From Capitella teleta (taxonomy: Eukaryota; Annelida; Polychaeta; Capitellidae), in the NCBI GenBank assembly GCA_000328365.1, contig KB296161.1, positions 269,278 through 333,277 of the forward strand: a stretch of 64,000 nucleotides of DNA. Reading direction: 5' to 3'. Below, in pieces: positions 34,293 to 64,000 of this stretch (position 1 is the stretch's first letter; each line of letters begins with the position of its first letter). Made by a program: the position numbers and the translations under genes. Under the pieces are notes generated by a model. It was not told the DNA's origin and ran no database searches. It saw only the letters and a list, made by a program, of their open reading frames with translations.

Positions 34293-35036
34293 TACAGTAA
34301 AACCCGAATGTCTCTCTGTGTCCAAGTTTTTTTTCGAAATCCCTACGATTTTTCCTATACTTTACTAATAGCACTAGCATCCGTCTCTCAAACGTCTCCT
34401 TCTCGATTATCCCCGTGTCGAAGTTATTTCTGTGTCCCCGAGACATATTTTCGATCTATAGCTCGAAGTCGAAAAATTCTATAAGCATATTATTTCTCAG
34501 TTTGGTTACTTCAAAGAGAGTTAGAAGCAGTTGTTTACAAAGCATCAAAACATCCCCCCCCCCCACAACAAGCGGCAGCCTCTATCTCTCCTCTATTTAA
34601 GCCGAGACCAAAGCGAGCTAGAGTCCAAAGATCAACTAAGGCCTTGTTGTTGGTGTGCTTGTGATAATCGTTAATGGATTGCCGACAAAAGACAGCGCGC
34701 ATTCAAAGCTACTTAGCTAGTTAATTAAAGAAATCCAGCCTTAGATCTATTATGACCTTTCCGACAGCTTTAATGTCAAACACCCAACAATCCAAGACTT
34801 AGATAATTTTCACTTTTTGACATTACTTTTTGATTTATATTTGTTAATAAAAAGTTTCAATCCAGAAAATCATAGCCTCTCATAGTGCATAACGCATATC
34901 GTTAATCATAACGTCTGAACACGGTTTGAAATCATAACGGTCATATCATAACGGCCTCCATCTGTCCGTCGAAGTATCCTAAGTCGAAGTATTTGATCTA
35001 ACCCCACGAACTTTGACACATCGAGGTTTTACTGTA
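34293..35036. mobile_element. Pogo/Tigger-like MITE, 744 bp
   Basis: Left end TACAGTAAAACCCGAATGTC and, read from the right on the minus strand, TACAGTAAAACCTCGATGTG form terminal inverted repeats, with the TA target at both sides (34293-34294 and 35035-35036). The interior has repeated GTGTCGAAGT-like motifs, C8 near 34556 and no transposase. The minus open frame 34048-34446 crosses the left border and is an artefact. Confidence 0.85.
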
Positions 35037-36332
35037 TAAATGTTAACTCTTTTTGTGTTTCATTCTGCCTGTAATTGCGGAATATACAGCTTGACCCGTG
35101 TGTCGATATGCAGTGAGCCATAAACCACAGTGCCCAAACCTCGATGTCAGGATGTTAAAGATTCCTTCTCATCACACCGAAAAATCCGCAAATATTTAGC
35201 TTGATTAAGATATTGTCGGTTAGGTCACACGACGATTGTTTTTTCTTGAAAAAATGAACCCAATTGGAAACCTTTATGTCAAAATTCCGAACGCAACGAA
35301 TCCACTGTGCTTCAGTCAAACGGACCAGGCTGATGGCATATCACAAAGAATTGCCTCAGCGCAGTTGAGGCAGTTAATCGATATATCAAAGCAAGGGGGT
35401 TTACGACGAATTTCTCTCTAGAATACATGTACGTACACCACTGTACAGAGTTTTATTTCTTTCTAGTGTGTACTTTTTGTGATTTCGTTACCAAACAGTC
35501 GTCTACCGCGTCAACGCAGAAAATAGCCCAGGAGCACCATCATTACTTTAGCTTCTCTTTGGTAGAACATATTACACGGTGTCAGACGCCAGACGGAAAA
35601 GATATGTATAATGCATATATATAGCTAGTATATAACCACCGTCTTGTGCTTTTAATCGGCCCTTGAATATTCCATTGGCTCACGAAGCGTCGTTGTTGGC
35701 ACATGACCAATAAAATACCCAATAAGTAAAATAACAAGTAGATTAATGGCTCAGTCATCTATAATTATGGGATATTGAGTGCTAATTCTGCATAGTTCGG
35801 TGTATCAATTGCTTGCGAATGCACACGTTGCCTGTGCATGATGAGCTCACGTATTATCAACGGATGCACAGATATGTTCCTTTTCGATATTTTCCATCAA
35901 TATGTCTTGTGTATTCAGCAGACATTTTCAATTGATCTGAGTTTCGTGAGATTCCTATGCAAACCTTGTCAATAAGGTTCCTAAGTCACTACAAAGGGTC
36001 ATTGATCGCTGATCGATTGACTGATCATACACACTCACTCGCGTTTAGCTTCCGATCATTCTCGTGTAACTAACGTATGCTTCACAACAATACCTCTACA
36101 TTTGGCGTATTCACATAGAGTTACCAACAAGGCCATTTAACCATACATTTAACCGGTGCTAAGTTCGTTTGTTGCCAAGTAGGAGCTCTTCGATTTTGGA
36201 ATATTATAAGGAAATCGTCGAAGCAGAACTCTTTGGCATTGGGACACCGTCTATGTGGGTTTTTTTTCTCTTGCTCTCTCGTGGTCGATTCGATTGACAA
36301 TTGGAAATATGTGCGAATGATTGGATTACAGG
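35037..36332. other. Intergenic stretch upstream of the ankyrin gene
   Basis: No gene recognised. The ankyrin-gene promoter should lie in the right part, but no clear TATA box or initiator was identified. Confidence 0.45.
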
Positions 36333-39300
36333 ATGGACGAAAATAAGATTGCAGTTCAGGTAAATGGCTTAATTCTTAGGTAACACGTGATTAGTTACTC
36401 AGGTAAAATAGAACCTTTCGTAGCGTCTAAACTAGCATAACGATAGGAATATTGGCTGATTTGCTTTTTTTTCTTTTTTTTTTCTTTGTTTTTTTTCGTT
36501 ATTTTTTTTTTTTCGTTTCTTTTTTCTCCTTTTTACAGAGTGGGCCAAAAGTAGTCTATCTACTCCAGGTTAAAGATTTCAATGCTTTTCGATGGCAGTG
36601 CACTTTTCCAATAAAGTGTTAGAAAATAGATCGCAGTGTAAAGAGATAAGAGAGATAAGAGAGATAAATACTGGGTATGGTTAGTCTAATATGTCATGCT
36701 AATATTCCTATAATTTTTATTCCAATTCCATTAACGTTTATGCCCATTTATCTCAATAGAGTGCATTCAACATTCCCGATATTTCCATATATTTATTTAT
36801 TTATTTTTTTTTTTTTTTTTTTTTTTTTTTGGGGCAAACGGCCCCGAACCATGGATAAGCTTCATTGAACACTTAATTAAGGCAACGCTCTCGTACTAGT
36901 GTTTTGTTTGAGAGTGCTATTGTTGTGACAGTAGCACCAATGTTTATCTTCTAAATTCAAACCAACGCATAGAGTTTGTATTGAAGCTCCTTACAAGAGA
37001 TGACATTCTTTAATACTCGTTCAGGGGCTCTTCTGATTTTGCTCTCTTCGTGATCACTCATCACTTGCATTTAAATCTTCCTCATTCATTCAAAATATAC
37101 TTTTTACTTCATTTCTTTGCATAAATGGGCGCAGAATAACATAGTCAATCCATACCAGGTAGTTATTTTTGGAATAATTGATATATTTTAGCAAATTGTA
37201 GATCGAAATTTTGTTTAGCGGTGAGTAGTAGATAGACTACATTTGGCCCATTCTGTTTGTTTAAGGGGGGGGGTCGGGCGAACATCGTTGCAACAGGTCT
37301 TGCATATACACGGACGGTGCTTTAATGTATATCAAGGTTTATGGTGACAAAGTGCTCATTCCTGCATACCGGTAATTATGACGCAATGCTATTTTTATTT
37401 TCTTAACAGCTGTGTGATCTGATCGGGAAGAGAGATTTAACAGCCATCAAAGGATTACTTCACTCGATTAGTAGTTACTCCGACGTCGAAGCGGTTGTCA
37501 GTGCGGTGAGGCATTGGAGTGATGCATAGAACGTCTGAATTAAACAGTGACTTGTTCAGTTCAAACCGAAGGATCCAGTGGTCTACGCGATCGAAAAAGG
37601 AGACGAAAGTATCGTCATTTATCTTGTGGAGAAGGGCTTCCCAACAAATCTGCTCTACAAAGTCAGTATAATTACACGCTAGAGTTCAGTGTGCTCGTCG
37701 CTGGGCGATGAACTGATTATGTCATCATGGTCCATGCATCTTGAAATGTTCCTCTTCAGCCTGATCCTGACCCGTGCGACCGGTGGTGCAAGCAGCAGCA
37801 CGGATCTGACCAATGCCCAGCACTTTACGACGCTCTGTCATTGTCCAGGGGTAGCCAGCTGACCAGAGCGTCTCAGCTGATCATGGAGATAAGAGACGGA
37901 ACAAGGAACCCTGGGGATGGACTCACAGAGAAACGTGCCATGAAGACCAAAACTACAAGTGCACAAGTGAATTATTTGCATTGATTATTGATGTCTTAAT
38001 TGAGTTTTGCGATTACCTTTAACAGTTGCATAATGGAGATGTCTCCCAGGATGGTTTCAAGACATCAGCACGCAAAGCCAAAGATAGAATTGCACAAGTT
38101 GGTCTAAATTACATAGATTCAAAGGTGAGTCCGATTTACCTGACAATGTTATGGTTTAAGTCTTCTTAATTGTACAGACTGGCAACAGTCTGATCCACGA
38201 AGCCGTGCGGTTAGGAGAAGGCGTCGTGTTTGTTGCAGCGGCGCAGTTTCTGCAAATAAATGCACAGAACTTTGTCAGTCCTCGAGCTCTTAGTTTCAAC
38301 GATGAAACAGTTTGAATTTCAGGAAGGTGAAACTGCGTTACATTTAGCAATACGAAGCAATGATCTCCAGGTAAGTCGAGCATTGCTGTCTGTCGGTGCG
38401 GATTTTAGTATAAGAAACAAGGTGTGTTTCTCTAACCTGTACACAGTATATCTAATTTGAATAATGGGTTTCTTTATCTAGCTCGGTCAAATGCCATCTG
38501 ATATGGTTTCCACATCTGAGATGGCTGACCTCATAGATGCCCACCGGGTAGGCAACCATGGTCCTATGCTGTTTGTGCATTTGATTTTATTTCGCTAGCC
38601 TGGGTTGTTGAAGGCCTTGCAGAACAGCAACGCTCGCGCCGTCCAGAGATTGCTCAGTATGTGGTGCTGCACGGAAAGCAACATCAAGGTCTGTTGAAAT
38701 GTTCACAACTTTGGATACTTCACTTGTAATGTGTACTTGACAGAATGGGTTGCCTGCATTGGATATTGCAACTCAACTCAAAGACAAGAGTCCTGAGGCT
38801 CAGAAATGCCTAAAACTTATTCAAAACAATCGATCGCGGCTGCAATTGGTTCATGCGGTGTTGAGTGAAGACGTGAATACCCTACAGAAGCTATTGAAAA
38901 GTGACCGTGTTCAGCAAATGATCAACACTAGATATGGGGTACAAGTCCAATAAGTGTTTAATAAAACTATAATAAAAATTGTCTCGTAGTCGCAGGGTAG
39001 AAGCGGCGCAACTCTGTTGTCTCAAGCCATAGAGCAAGGGAGTTTGGATGTTGTAAAAATCCTCATCAAAACTGGCAAATGCAATCTATCGATGCGAGTT
39101 TCAGAATGCATGACTGATAAGGTTATTTGACCATGCTGATGATTAAGCACTGTTACTACAAGATATCTGGTTTACAGAATTCGCCAACGGTGCCTCTATA
39201 CTTCAAGAGTTTATCGAAAGACTGCCCGACTGAAGTCTGGCGGTTTGTTAGCAAATATGTCGACCTGACAGAAGATTTCGAGAAAGACAAGGTTCTTATT

Positions 39301-39778
39301 TGTTGCTTTGTGTGATATGACATTTATAAATTATGTGATGTATGGTTTGCATCAGGACGGGAACACACCCGTTTTGAGGGCGATAAAGAATGTAAAATCG
39401 CTAGAATTCATGACTGCGCTCTTCAGGGGTCTAAACTTCAACCGACTTCTTAGCAGGAATGAGGTACTGTGAACATTGCCTGTATACTCGAGTATTCTGT
39501 CTATGTCCAGAAAGGACAAACCGCCCGGGAGTTGGCAGCAGAGCTTGGCAGAACAGATATCATCGAGTTAATTGACAAGGTGAGCAAACCTGACTCTAGT
39601 AATTGACCTTATACACCATTGTTGGGCATATTTGCGCAGAAAATCCTCTCTTTCTGTGGCCAAGGCATGTACCACATGTTCCCTGTAACCTTCCAAAAGA
39701 GACGCAGCGTATCAACGATTACTGATCGGGTAAATTGCAAACTTGTGTTGCGTATTTTGTCTTTGTGTTGGCAATGCG

Positions 39779-39810
<32 letters not shown>

Positions 39811-41563
39811 TTTTCTTTTTAGGCCGGTCGCAACTTACTGGAGCTGAGTTGTGATGTAGAGACAGGGAACGAAATTGACAAGCAAGCGTTGAAACACTGG
39901 GCGGCTATTGAGGTGCGTTATGATTTTTCTGTGTAGAGTCGTATGTAGACATCTCACAACTTCATCCTAATCCAAATAAATAAATAATAAATAATAATAA
40001 ATAATAAGTAAATATAATGATACAGCGTCTCGGTCGCCAATTGTTCCAAGCATCAGCTGAAGGCAACATCGGCAGCATAGAGCAGCTCAACGCATCGGAC
40101 TACACCGACCGAGTGAGCTTATCTCTGATTCTCTTCAATGTTCAGTTACACAACCTTCCCCGTCCCTTTTACAGAACGGTTTCACTGCCCTCACTCGCGC
40201 TGTTGTGTTCAACCAACCAGCGGTGGCGAAGGAACTCCTCGTCCATCGACCTGAATTGAGAATGATCGGAGACAACGTAAGATTGGATTTGTTGTGCAAA
40301 TTATTACATGAGCTTGGTGCAATCCATCGCAGCTGAACAGATACCCTTTGCACTATGCCTTCAGCCTCTCCGAAGAACAGAGCAAGCAAATGGTCGCTGT
40401 GATTCTGAGTAACGCGCAGCAAGGTATCGAACATCGCAGGGATAAGGTGAGCACGTGCCTGGGCTGCACTTGCATCAGAACTCCTCCTGGGTCTCGTATG
40501 CTTTCTTCAGCTACTATTAGACCTACACTGCGTTCTAGAAGCTTGGGTTACTTTAGTACTAGTGAGGAATCAATGTTTCAGATTGTGTTTACGATTACAA
40601 TTTATGTGTACATTTTTTATTGCATTTGAGCTGGATAGTAAAATTAAAACAAAGCCAAATTAATCAATTATATAAGCATAGTTACGAAAAACCTCGTTAA
40701 TAATTATATTAATTCTCCGTGGCCACCGAAATTTATTGTGAAAATTTGAAGTTTGTGTAGAAAAAAAATTGAAGAGGACCTCTGATTGTTTTGAACTAGT
40801 AACGGATGATAGAGGATGCATCCCAAAAGACAGATATGCCTTTTGACTGGCATATTATTAGAGGATATACTTGCTGTGGACAAATTTATGGATATATCGA
40901 AGGAGAGGTTTAAAAATCTCGCTTTCTTCTCGCGCTCGATTTCATAGTGTCATGATGTCATAAAAGTAAATTCTCCAATTGTTATCAATGGGAGCCATCG
41001 AGTGAGCAGATCTTTCAGCAGCTCTGGTGAAAGAAATCTCGCACCCACCTCGTTTCAAGCTATTCTCCCTTAACAAGAAACTTGTACACGTATTATTCTA
41101 ATTCGTCTTGAATACTAATCACAGATGACTGAAATTTTCCAAAATTGTTTCTAGTCACTCAAAAAAGCCAATAAAATAGATTAAAAAAGGTTCCGAAATG
41201 AACAGAGGTTCTCTTTAAAATCGAGGAATGTTTAGTGAAATGCGTATACTGAGATGTCATCTGAATCCTCCCGAATACGTTCTAGAAAAACAATATACAC
41301 ACACCCACAAACACAAGCTGTTTGCGAGGGCAAATGAATGATTTCGTTCTATCTCAGGATGGCAGAGAGCCAGCAGAGTACATGGCTCTGAGAGACACAC
41401 CATTGGTTTTGAAAATGCTGCATGATGCCAGAACTCTCGATGCATATGGGAAGGTGATGAAGCCTATGTTTGTGAGGTTCATGATCTTTGATGTAATTTA
41501 CAGCCTGGAGAACCAATGGGCCCCTTGCCGGACGGAGCTATAATCCCACCGTTTGCAGAATAA
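36333..41563 (+). CDS. Ankyrin-repeat-like protein, 21 exons
   Basis: Exons: 36333-36359, 37411-37506, 37560-37661, 37760-37966, 38026-38124, 38178-38273, 38323-38421, 38482-38547, 38599-38688, 38744-38938, 38996-39097, 39178-39291, 39356-39463, 39511-39579, 39640-39729, 39823-39912, 40026-40112, 40175-40276, 40333-40446, 41358-41453 and 41504-41563. Joined they give 702 residues from MDENKIAVQ to PPFAE and a TAA stop. Repeats with ankyrin features include DPVVYAIEKGDESIVIYLVE, EGETALHLAIRSNDLQ, SGATLLSQAIEQGSLDVVKI and NGFTALTRAVVFNQPAVAKE, with others decayed. Such repeats bind other proteins. No enzymatic or membrane domain is seen and I recognise no named orthologue. Most introns are 48-110 bp. 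The first and nineteenth introns hold MITEs. Exon calls rest on splice sites and open frame, not transcripts. Confidence 0.8.
36533..37262. mobile_element. MITE in ankyrin intron 1, with a nested insertion
   Basis: Left terminus CAGAGTGGGCCAAAAGTAGT and, from the right on the minus strand, CAGAATGGGCCAAATGTAGT are inverted repeats that continue into CTATCTACT. A partial relative lies at 32393-32690. By comparison with it, this copy has about 250 extra bases (about 36785-37035, starting with a T-rich tract), so a further insertion is nested inside. No transposase. The superfamily is unassigned; mariner-like size and ends are possible. Confidence 0.8.
40769..41218 (+). mobile_element. TTAA-type MITE, copy 2, in ankyrin intron 19
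   Basis: Relative of 20179-20604 in the same orientation, with ends AAGAGGACCTCTG and CAGAGGTTCTCTTTAA. It lies within the 911-bp intron between 40446 and 41358, which is far longer than the neighbouring introns because of it. The left TTAA has decayed and the right is intact. Confidence 0.8.
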
Positions 41564-42550
41564 TTTCTCAGATAAGAAGAAGTTGAAAGTTCCCAGATCT
41601 GGTTATATTTGGGCTTGTGAATATTTTCACAAAATTGCAAAATAAGATTATTTTAAATTAATGAATAAGCAAAAGAAACAAATAATATATTATATAAGTT
41701 ATGAGTTCAATTTTATTTTTTGTATTTTTTTTTTTTTTTTTTGTGACATTCTCAATATTCCAAATTATTGAGAGAAAAGAGAAAAAAAAAGTTCTAAACA
41801 TATTGAACATGAAAAACAAACAAAAACAGCATACACTGCTGAAATGAACTTTAGTTTAAATTCGAAGAAAACAAAAAAATAACTAGGACATATTTGTAAG
41901 TAGAATCAGATCTCTCGTCTGTGGAACCTGCATCGCATAAGTTTTCTGATAAATATATCACACGTGAACGAAATTGACTATAAGAACACGTAAAGAAAAA
42001 GTAGCCGTGGACAACATTGGAATGTGAACAACAGAACAAACACAGGGATGAAAGAAAACAAAAATTTAAACAAGTACACAAAAATGCATAAATTAAGTGT
42101 AGGCCATGAATATAATTAAATATTCAAAAGTGAGCAGCAGATACAAATTGAAGAGGAGGTAGAATTTAAGTTTCCTTAAAGTTTTTTTGTTATTTGGTCT
42201 AACTCTTTAATTGATTTTACACAAATCAACGTATTATTCTGACTAGAATGATATAAGGGGCTGAAACAAAATGGAGAGCAAGAAATAAATGTATAGTAAG
42301 TACGAAACTCAAACACACTGAGAGACTGCAGGGATAAGAGAAAGACATGTAAACAAGCAGATATGTGCATCAATAGAACCATGGCACGGATGTAGTAGGA
42401 AGCCTTTGCTTTGCGAGTAAGATCACCATCTTCCGAAGAACAAGGGTTGCTGTACACAGGAGGATGTTAGGAAGCAGTAGAGGGGTTGTGGCAGGGGTTG
42501 GGAGGGAACCACAGCCAGAGGGAGATGGGAACACAAGCCACCGCCATCGC
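41564..42550. other. Tail-to-tail intergenic region
   Basis: Holds the 3' UTRs of the converging ankyrin gene (+) and kinesin gene (-). A T-run of 18 lies at 41726-41743. No further gene recognised. The minus open frames at 41851-42081 and 42176-42457 have no family resemblance. Confidence 0.5.
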
Positions 42551-59735
<17,185 letters not shown>

Positions 59736-62700
59736 CTGCAGGACAACAATTATAGTTTCATCTTTGGCTGTTATCAAGCAAGTTTTAACATACAAAGAGA
59801 GAGAAACCTGGTTGTGATAAAGTTGGAAATGGACTCTGAATTGTTAGCCGATACACCAATGATTTGCCATATGCCATTTAAACTAACCAAATCTTCATCT
59901 TCATTAATCCAAGACATGAGTGCCACCATAATTCAGGGGCAATGACATTGAAAGATTTATTGCGAGCTATAATATGGAGATTGCAATGTCAGCATATCTC
60001 CTCGTGCATCAATGAATACTTTGAATTCAGAATTAGAAAGTTGCTCCTTTTCCTTGCTCTTGAATGCCTCGCAGTCTCTCTTCTCTCATTGCTGCCACCG
60101 ACAGTATGTTGATTTGCTTTCTGTCTAGTTTAAATATTTGTTGTCTCTTCTTATTATTGAATGTTCTTTCTTTCTCTCCTTCTTGAGAATCATGTCAGTG
60201 ATGATGTGACCAGCGGAAACAATTTTGAACAGCAATAAAAATATGTGTATAATTAAAAATAACAAATATCACAATTTCATAATCTCACATTGGAGAGCCC
60301 CTATCTGTAGACCGCTTCAGCCATTGACGTAGGCCACTTATAATTAAGCTGTCTCCAATATTAAAATTACAATGCACACTGTGTCCTGACTGAACAATCC
60401 GTAAGTGGTCTTCAGGGCAGGAAAGCCTCCATTCAATGGAATATCATATCTAGGGTACCATCCCTCCAGGCAGCTCCAAGAACCTCCATATTAAAGAAAC
60501 ACGGAGGAAAAATATTCATACATGGTGAGTAATTTTCTGGACAAAATAAAAGAGCCAGAGAGATTAGAACATCAAAGCATATTGTATGCACACAAAATAC
60601 AATCATGACAATGCTGAATTAACACACAAAGGGAGAGAGATAGGCCTCGCAGCCACGCACTTATCAAGTTTATCAGTGTGTATAAAACGCCAATAGTCAA
60701 TACGCCTCTATCAGCACTAGTTATCAGTCAGTAATTGATTATATACAGGTCTACAAACTGCATGATAATCAACTGTATAATACACATTATACAAGACAAA
60801 CACACAATATCAGCCATGACTATATTTAAACCCACTGCATGGTACTCACAGGCCCACTAACAAACACACAAGCCACGTGCAATCATAAACATTGATGGAA
60901 GGCAATTAGCACTAATTAAACTGCCACTGATGCAGAGTCAATATATGCTATGACCTCCTCTCATTGGTGCATGGCATGAAACATATATCTTTATCAATAT
61001 TCATCAAATACATTGTACATACATGTGTAGCTGAGCAGGAAACTGGCTCAGTGAGTCAATATAAAACCACGATTCTGCTCTGCTTCATACAGGCATAGAG
61101 ACCCCCCACGAACAAAGATTCAGATTACATACAACATCTGTGCAGGCTCAAAGCATTTCAGGGATATTGAATATTCATGAATTGGAACTGCAAAGCACCG
61201 TGCATTTTAATTCGCCATTAAACTTAATGATGTTTGCATTCCATTGATCGTAATATATTGTAACAACTGCATGCATGACAACCAGAGGGGCGTAGGGTTT
61301 TCAGCTGATTAGGTGGGGTGAGAGAGAAAGTGAACGATTCGCCACTTTGAGGACTACTTCAGAAGACTACTGAAAAGAGTGTTGAGAGTGGAAAATGCGT
61401 AGTCTAATCATGACGAAAATACACGTAATGTTACGAGTAGTGTAAGAATATTCTGAATACATAATCTTGATTGGCTAAAACGGATGAGATCATTGAGAGG
61501 CTTGACAATCCCAAGATAACATTTAGCCCAATCATTGTGAGCAGCAGATAAGGGAAGCTCAGTGACCAACTAATATAACTACACAACTCGGCATAACGCT
61601 GTTGGGTTTAAAAAAATTCAATTTCGAACAAGTTGTGAACGTCATCATCATGGTTCTATACAATTTATGAAAAATATGCACATCACAGCCTAACCTCCTA
61701 CTTATGAGCATCATAAACAGCGAGAGAAACCAGAGAATAAACATTTGTAGAGGCACTTGAAATTTTGACTCCTATATATAACATAAAGAGTAAATCAGCT
61801 AAGGAAAGTGCGCATTTTGAATCATGGTGTAAACATTGAGCCAATTGGCAGGTGTACAATTTGAGAAGGATGATTCATGCTCACGCAAACAGCTCAATTA
61901 AGACAGCGAACAAGAGTCATTAAGTGCAAGATCAGATTCGTGCTCTCGTATTACAAGAGATCAAAGAGATTAGACCGCTGCTCTCCAATTAAAAAAAAAA
62001 CACTCATTCATGAGTTTAAACACACTTAACCCACCTGCGTAATCCCAGTGATTTCACTATATTACATAACTTTGTTAGGATCCTAACTATGCAGTCTAAC
62101 TCAAAACTCCACAACACGAACACTATCTCATGTTTGTTGTTAAGTAAAAACACCTTGAAGTGTCAACAAGACAAAGAAGGAAGAATGAGTGATGTTTGCA
62201 CTTTCCTAAACACAACCCACCCTGGTCATCTAAGGTCAGTAGATAGGAGTTATGGTCAGCAAATGCTCAACCGAAAACAACGGATCCATCATTTTTCATG
62301 CTTAGATGCAACTCTAACAAGAAATAAATTCTAAGTAATAGAGAAGTTCTGAGCAGCAGACTAAACAAGCATCTTGTCACGTTTCAAAACAGAAGAGCAT
62401 TAAGAGGATCTCTGGCTGTACCAGCATGAGTGTGTTGCAGCCAAGGTACACCTCTGACATCAATCCTATGCAATAACCAGTACAGAAAAGAAAACCGAGC
62501 TCCTTTTTTTCTTGATCTCAAAGAGATACGGTTATAGTACGACATCTATCATTTCATGTGGTTAGTATGAAAAGATGAAATGTGAGGACATGCACCTCTG
62601 CAGATCACTGAGATGTGTTTATTTATAGATAGCATAAACAATTTTGGGATATTATGATAATGATGCTGTTGTTATCAAGTCAAACTTCACAACATCACCT

Positions 62701-64000
62701 GAGGATTGAGCGATTGCATGGTAAGCTTACTTGTAACAAAGTTTTGTTTAGAAGCTTTGATTCAAAAATTTATATTTGCACCCAGGTGTTTGAAAGTCAT
62801 TGAGTTTACCGCTCTAGAAAATATTTATTTTATTAATTCTATTTACAGACCCCAGTGTGCTAAGAAGGAAATGAGCTCTTGAAAACAAACTGTGAGCTAA
62901 TCTTGGTCGGTTTTTAATGCACCTTCAAACCACATGTTTGCTTCTATAATAACATCTTGAGATGGAGATGCAACGGAGATTCATGCAGTTCGCAGCGTAT
63001 TAAAGATACTACTGTGTACATAACAGAGCCAATTGAATGAATTACAAACTAATGCAGTGAGGTAACCATTTAGATGAGAAAAGCGAATCTCCTTCTTGGA
63101 CCTGGAAAAGTGCCAGAAAAAATCCTCAGCAAGGCAGAAGGGACAAAACTTTCAAATTAGCACTGTTGAATACTTTGAGTGATTACCTTCTCTGAACTTT
63201 AGTGAAATAAAAAATATTGTGCTGGGTCTCAATTATGCTACATAAAACGAATCAATCTCCACCTCATCTGCCACAATAAATCATTCAAATTTCACAGTGA
63301 AAATTTAACCTTTTGAAACTTTCATTAAAACACTCAACGGTGAACTGCTATTTCAGGCAACACAGCAGAACGTTGTAGATAAAGACATTCAAATACTCCT
63401 CAGTGAAATGCAGCCCAGATTCCATCTGGTGACGTTTCATAGCCTTGCTGACCGGAACCATGTGGAAACGCAAGGGTGCCAGGATATTTTAATTTTTAAG
63501 ATTGAAATTATATTCTGGTACTAATTTCATTTTATTGAATAGCCTTGCAGATTGACTTTTATAACATTTTCCATTTATCAACATTGGTCCAATAAATGTA
63601 TCACCAGTACTCCAGTAGCATGACGTCAAATCGTTCAAAGTAGGACAATCTAGGTATATCAAAATGACAGTTCACATGCACAGCTCTTGCAAATATCCTA
63701 AGGCATAATTCTGGTGGCAAGTGTTATACCTAGACGAATGGCAGGTAAATCACAGGATGACAGCCATAATTACGTGAATTTCGCTTCAGTGAACAGTGCA
63801 TTTTGAATATTATGTTATCCACTTTTAAATAAAAAAATAAGAGCCTTAGTTCTGGCACCAATAAAGGACACGCAGAGCATTTGAAAATCATGCTTACTTC
63901 TCATAGACTTATTAGAAGAACATTTGGTAATAGCGGGTAATACTGTAATTGGAAGGAGAATAAAAAAGCTATAAATAGGGGATTGAGTGGGGAAGTTTAT
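59736..64000. other. KIF21 first intron and possibly 5' flank, no gene seen
   Basis: Over 4.2 kb without a recognisable exon on either strand. The missing KIF21 start exon (Met to the Val-Ala-Val before RIRPQ) should be upstream of 59735 on the minus strand but is too short to identify by eye. AT-rich, with no clear repeat family. Confidence 0.5.

Noticed and set aside
34048-34446. 132-codon minus frame
   Set aside because: It crosses the terminal inverted repeat of a Tigger-like MITE at 34293 and includes a proline run made by a C/G homopolymer.

Overview
This is a eukaryotic, almost certainly metazoan, nuclear window. The reasons are spliced genes with clean GT-AG introns, a KIF21-type kinesin (an animal family), a CYP3-like cytochrome P450 and an animal-style GT61 glycosyltransferase, set in AT-rich DNA full of LINEs, tRNA-derived SINEs and DNA-transposon MITEs. 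Many introns are only 40-80 bp. That compactness and the transposon mix fit a marine invertebrate, and a sponge is possible, but this is inference and no diagnostic marker was seen. A run of 50 Ns at 58457-58506 marks an assembly gap.

Layout. The left 16 kb is a transposon graveyard: a fragment of a repeated gene family at the edge; a pogo-like MITE; a LINE piece; a SINE (3338-4869, with a 15-bp target duplication) split by a MITE that itself holds a solo LTR; a broken Polinton fossil (integrase at 5.4-5.9 kb, DNA polymerase B at 6.8-7.6 kb); and a long decayed CR1/jockey-type LINE (9.8-14.1 kb) carrying a SINE and an opposite-strand LINE end. A one-exon GT61 glycosyltransferase lies at 17427-19004 (+). 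From 20 to 28 kb there are a TTAA MITE, a 430-bp hexanucleotide repeat, Tc1 fragments, a THAP/DDE transposon relic, an OB-fold gene remnant and a LINE piece.

The right half is genic. A CYP3-like P450 (12 recognised exons, minus, 29119-31397) lacks only its anchor exon. A 21-exon ankyrin-type gene (+, 36333-41563) can be read from ATG to stop and all its introns are phase 0. It converges on a KIF21-type kinesin (minus, 31 recognised exons including the distal last exon, 42551-59735), which reads through motor, coiled coil, Ser/Pro-rich linker and WD40 propeller. The kinesin has two candidate alternative last exons that both complete the last WD40 repeat. A separate plus-strand coiled-coil gene sits inside one of its introns. 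The kinesin start exon was not found in the 4.3 kb to the right edge.

The four recognised host genes do not form a pathway. They act separately in microtubule-tip regulation, oxidation of small lipophilic molecules, glycosylation in the secretory pathway, and probably protein-protein scaffolding. The most notable points are the candidate alternative last exons of KIF21, the uniform phase-0 ankyrin gene, the nested gene, the three-level transposon nest and a miRNA-sized hairpin.
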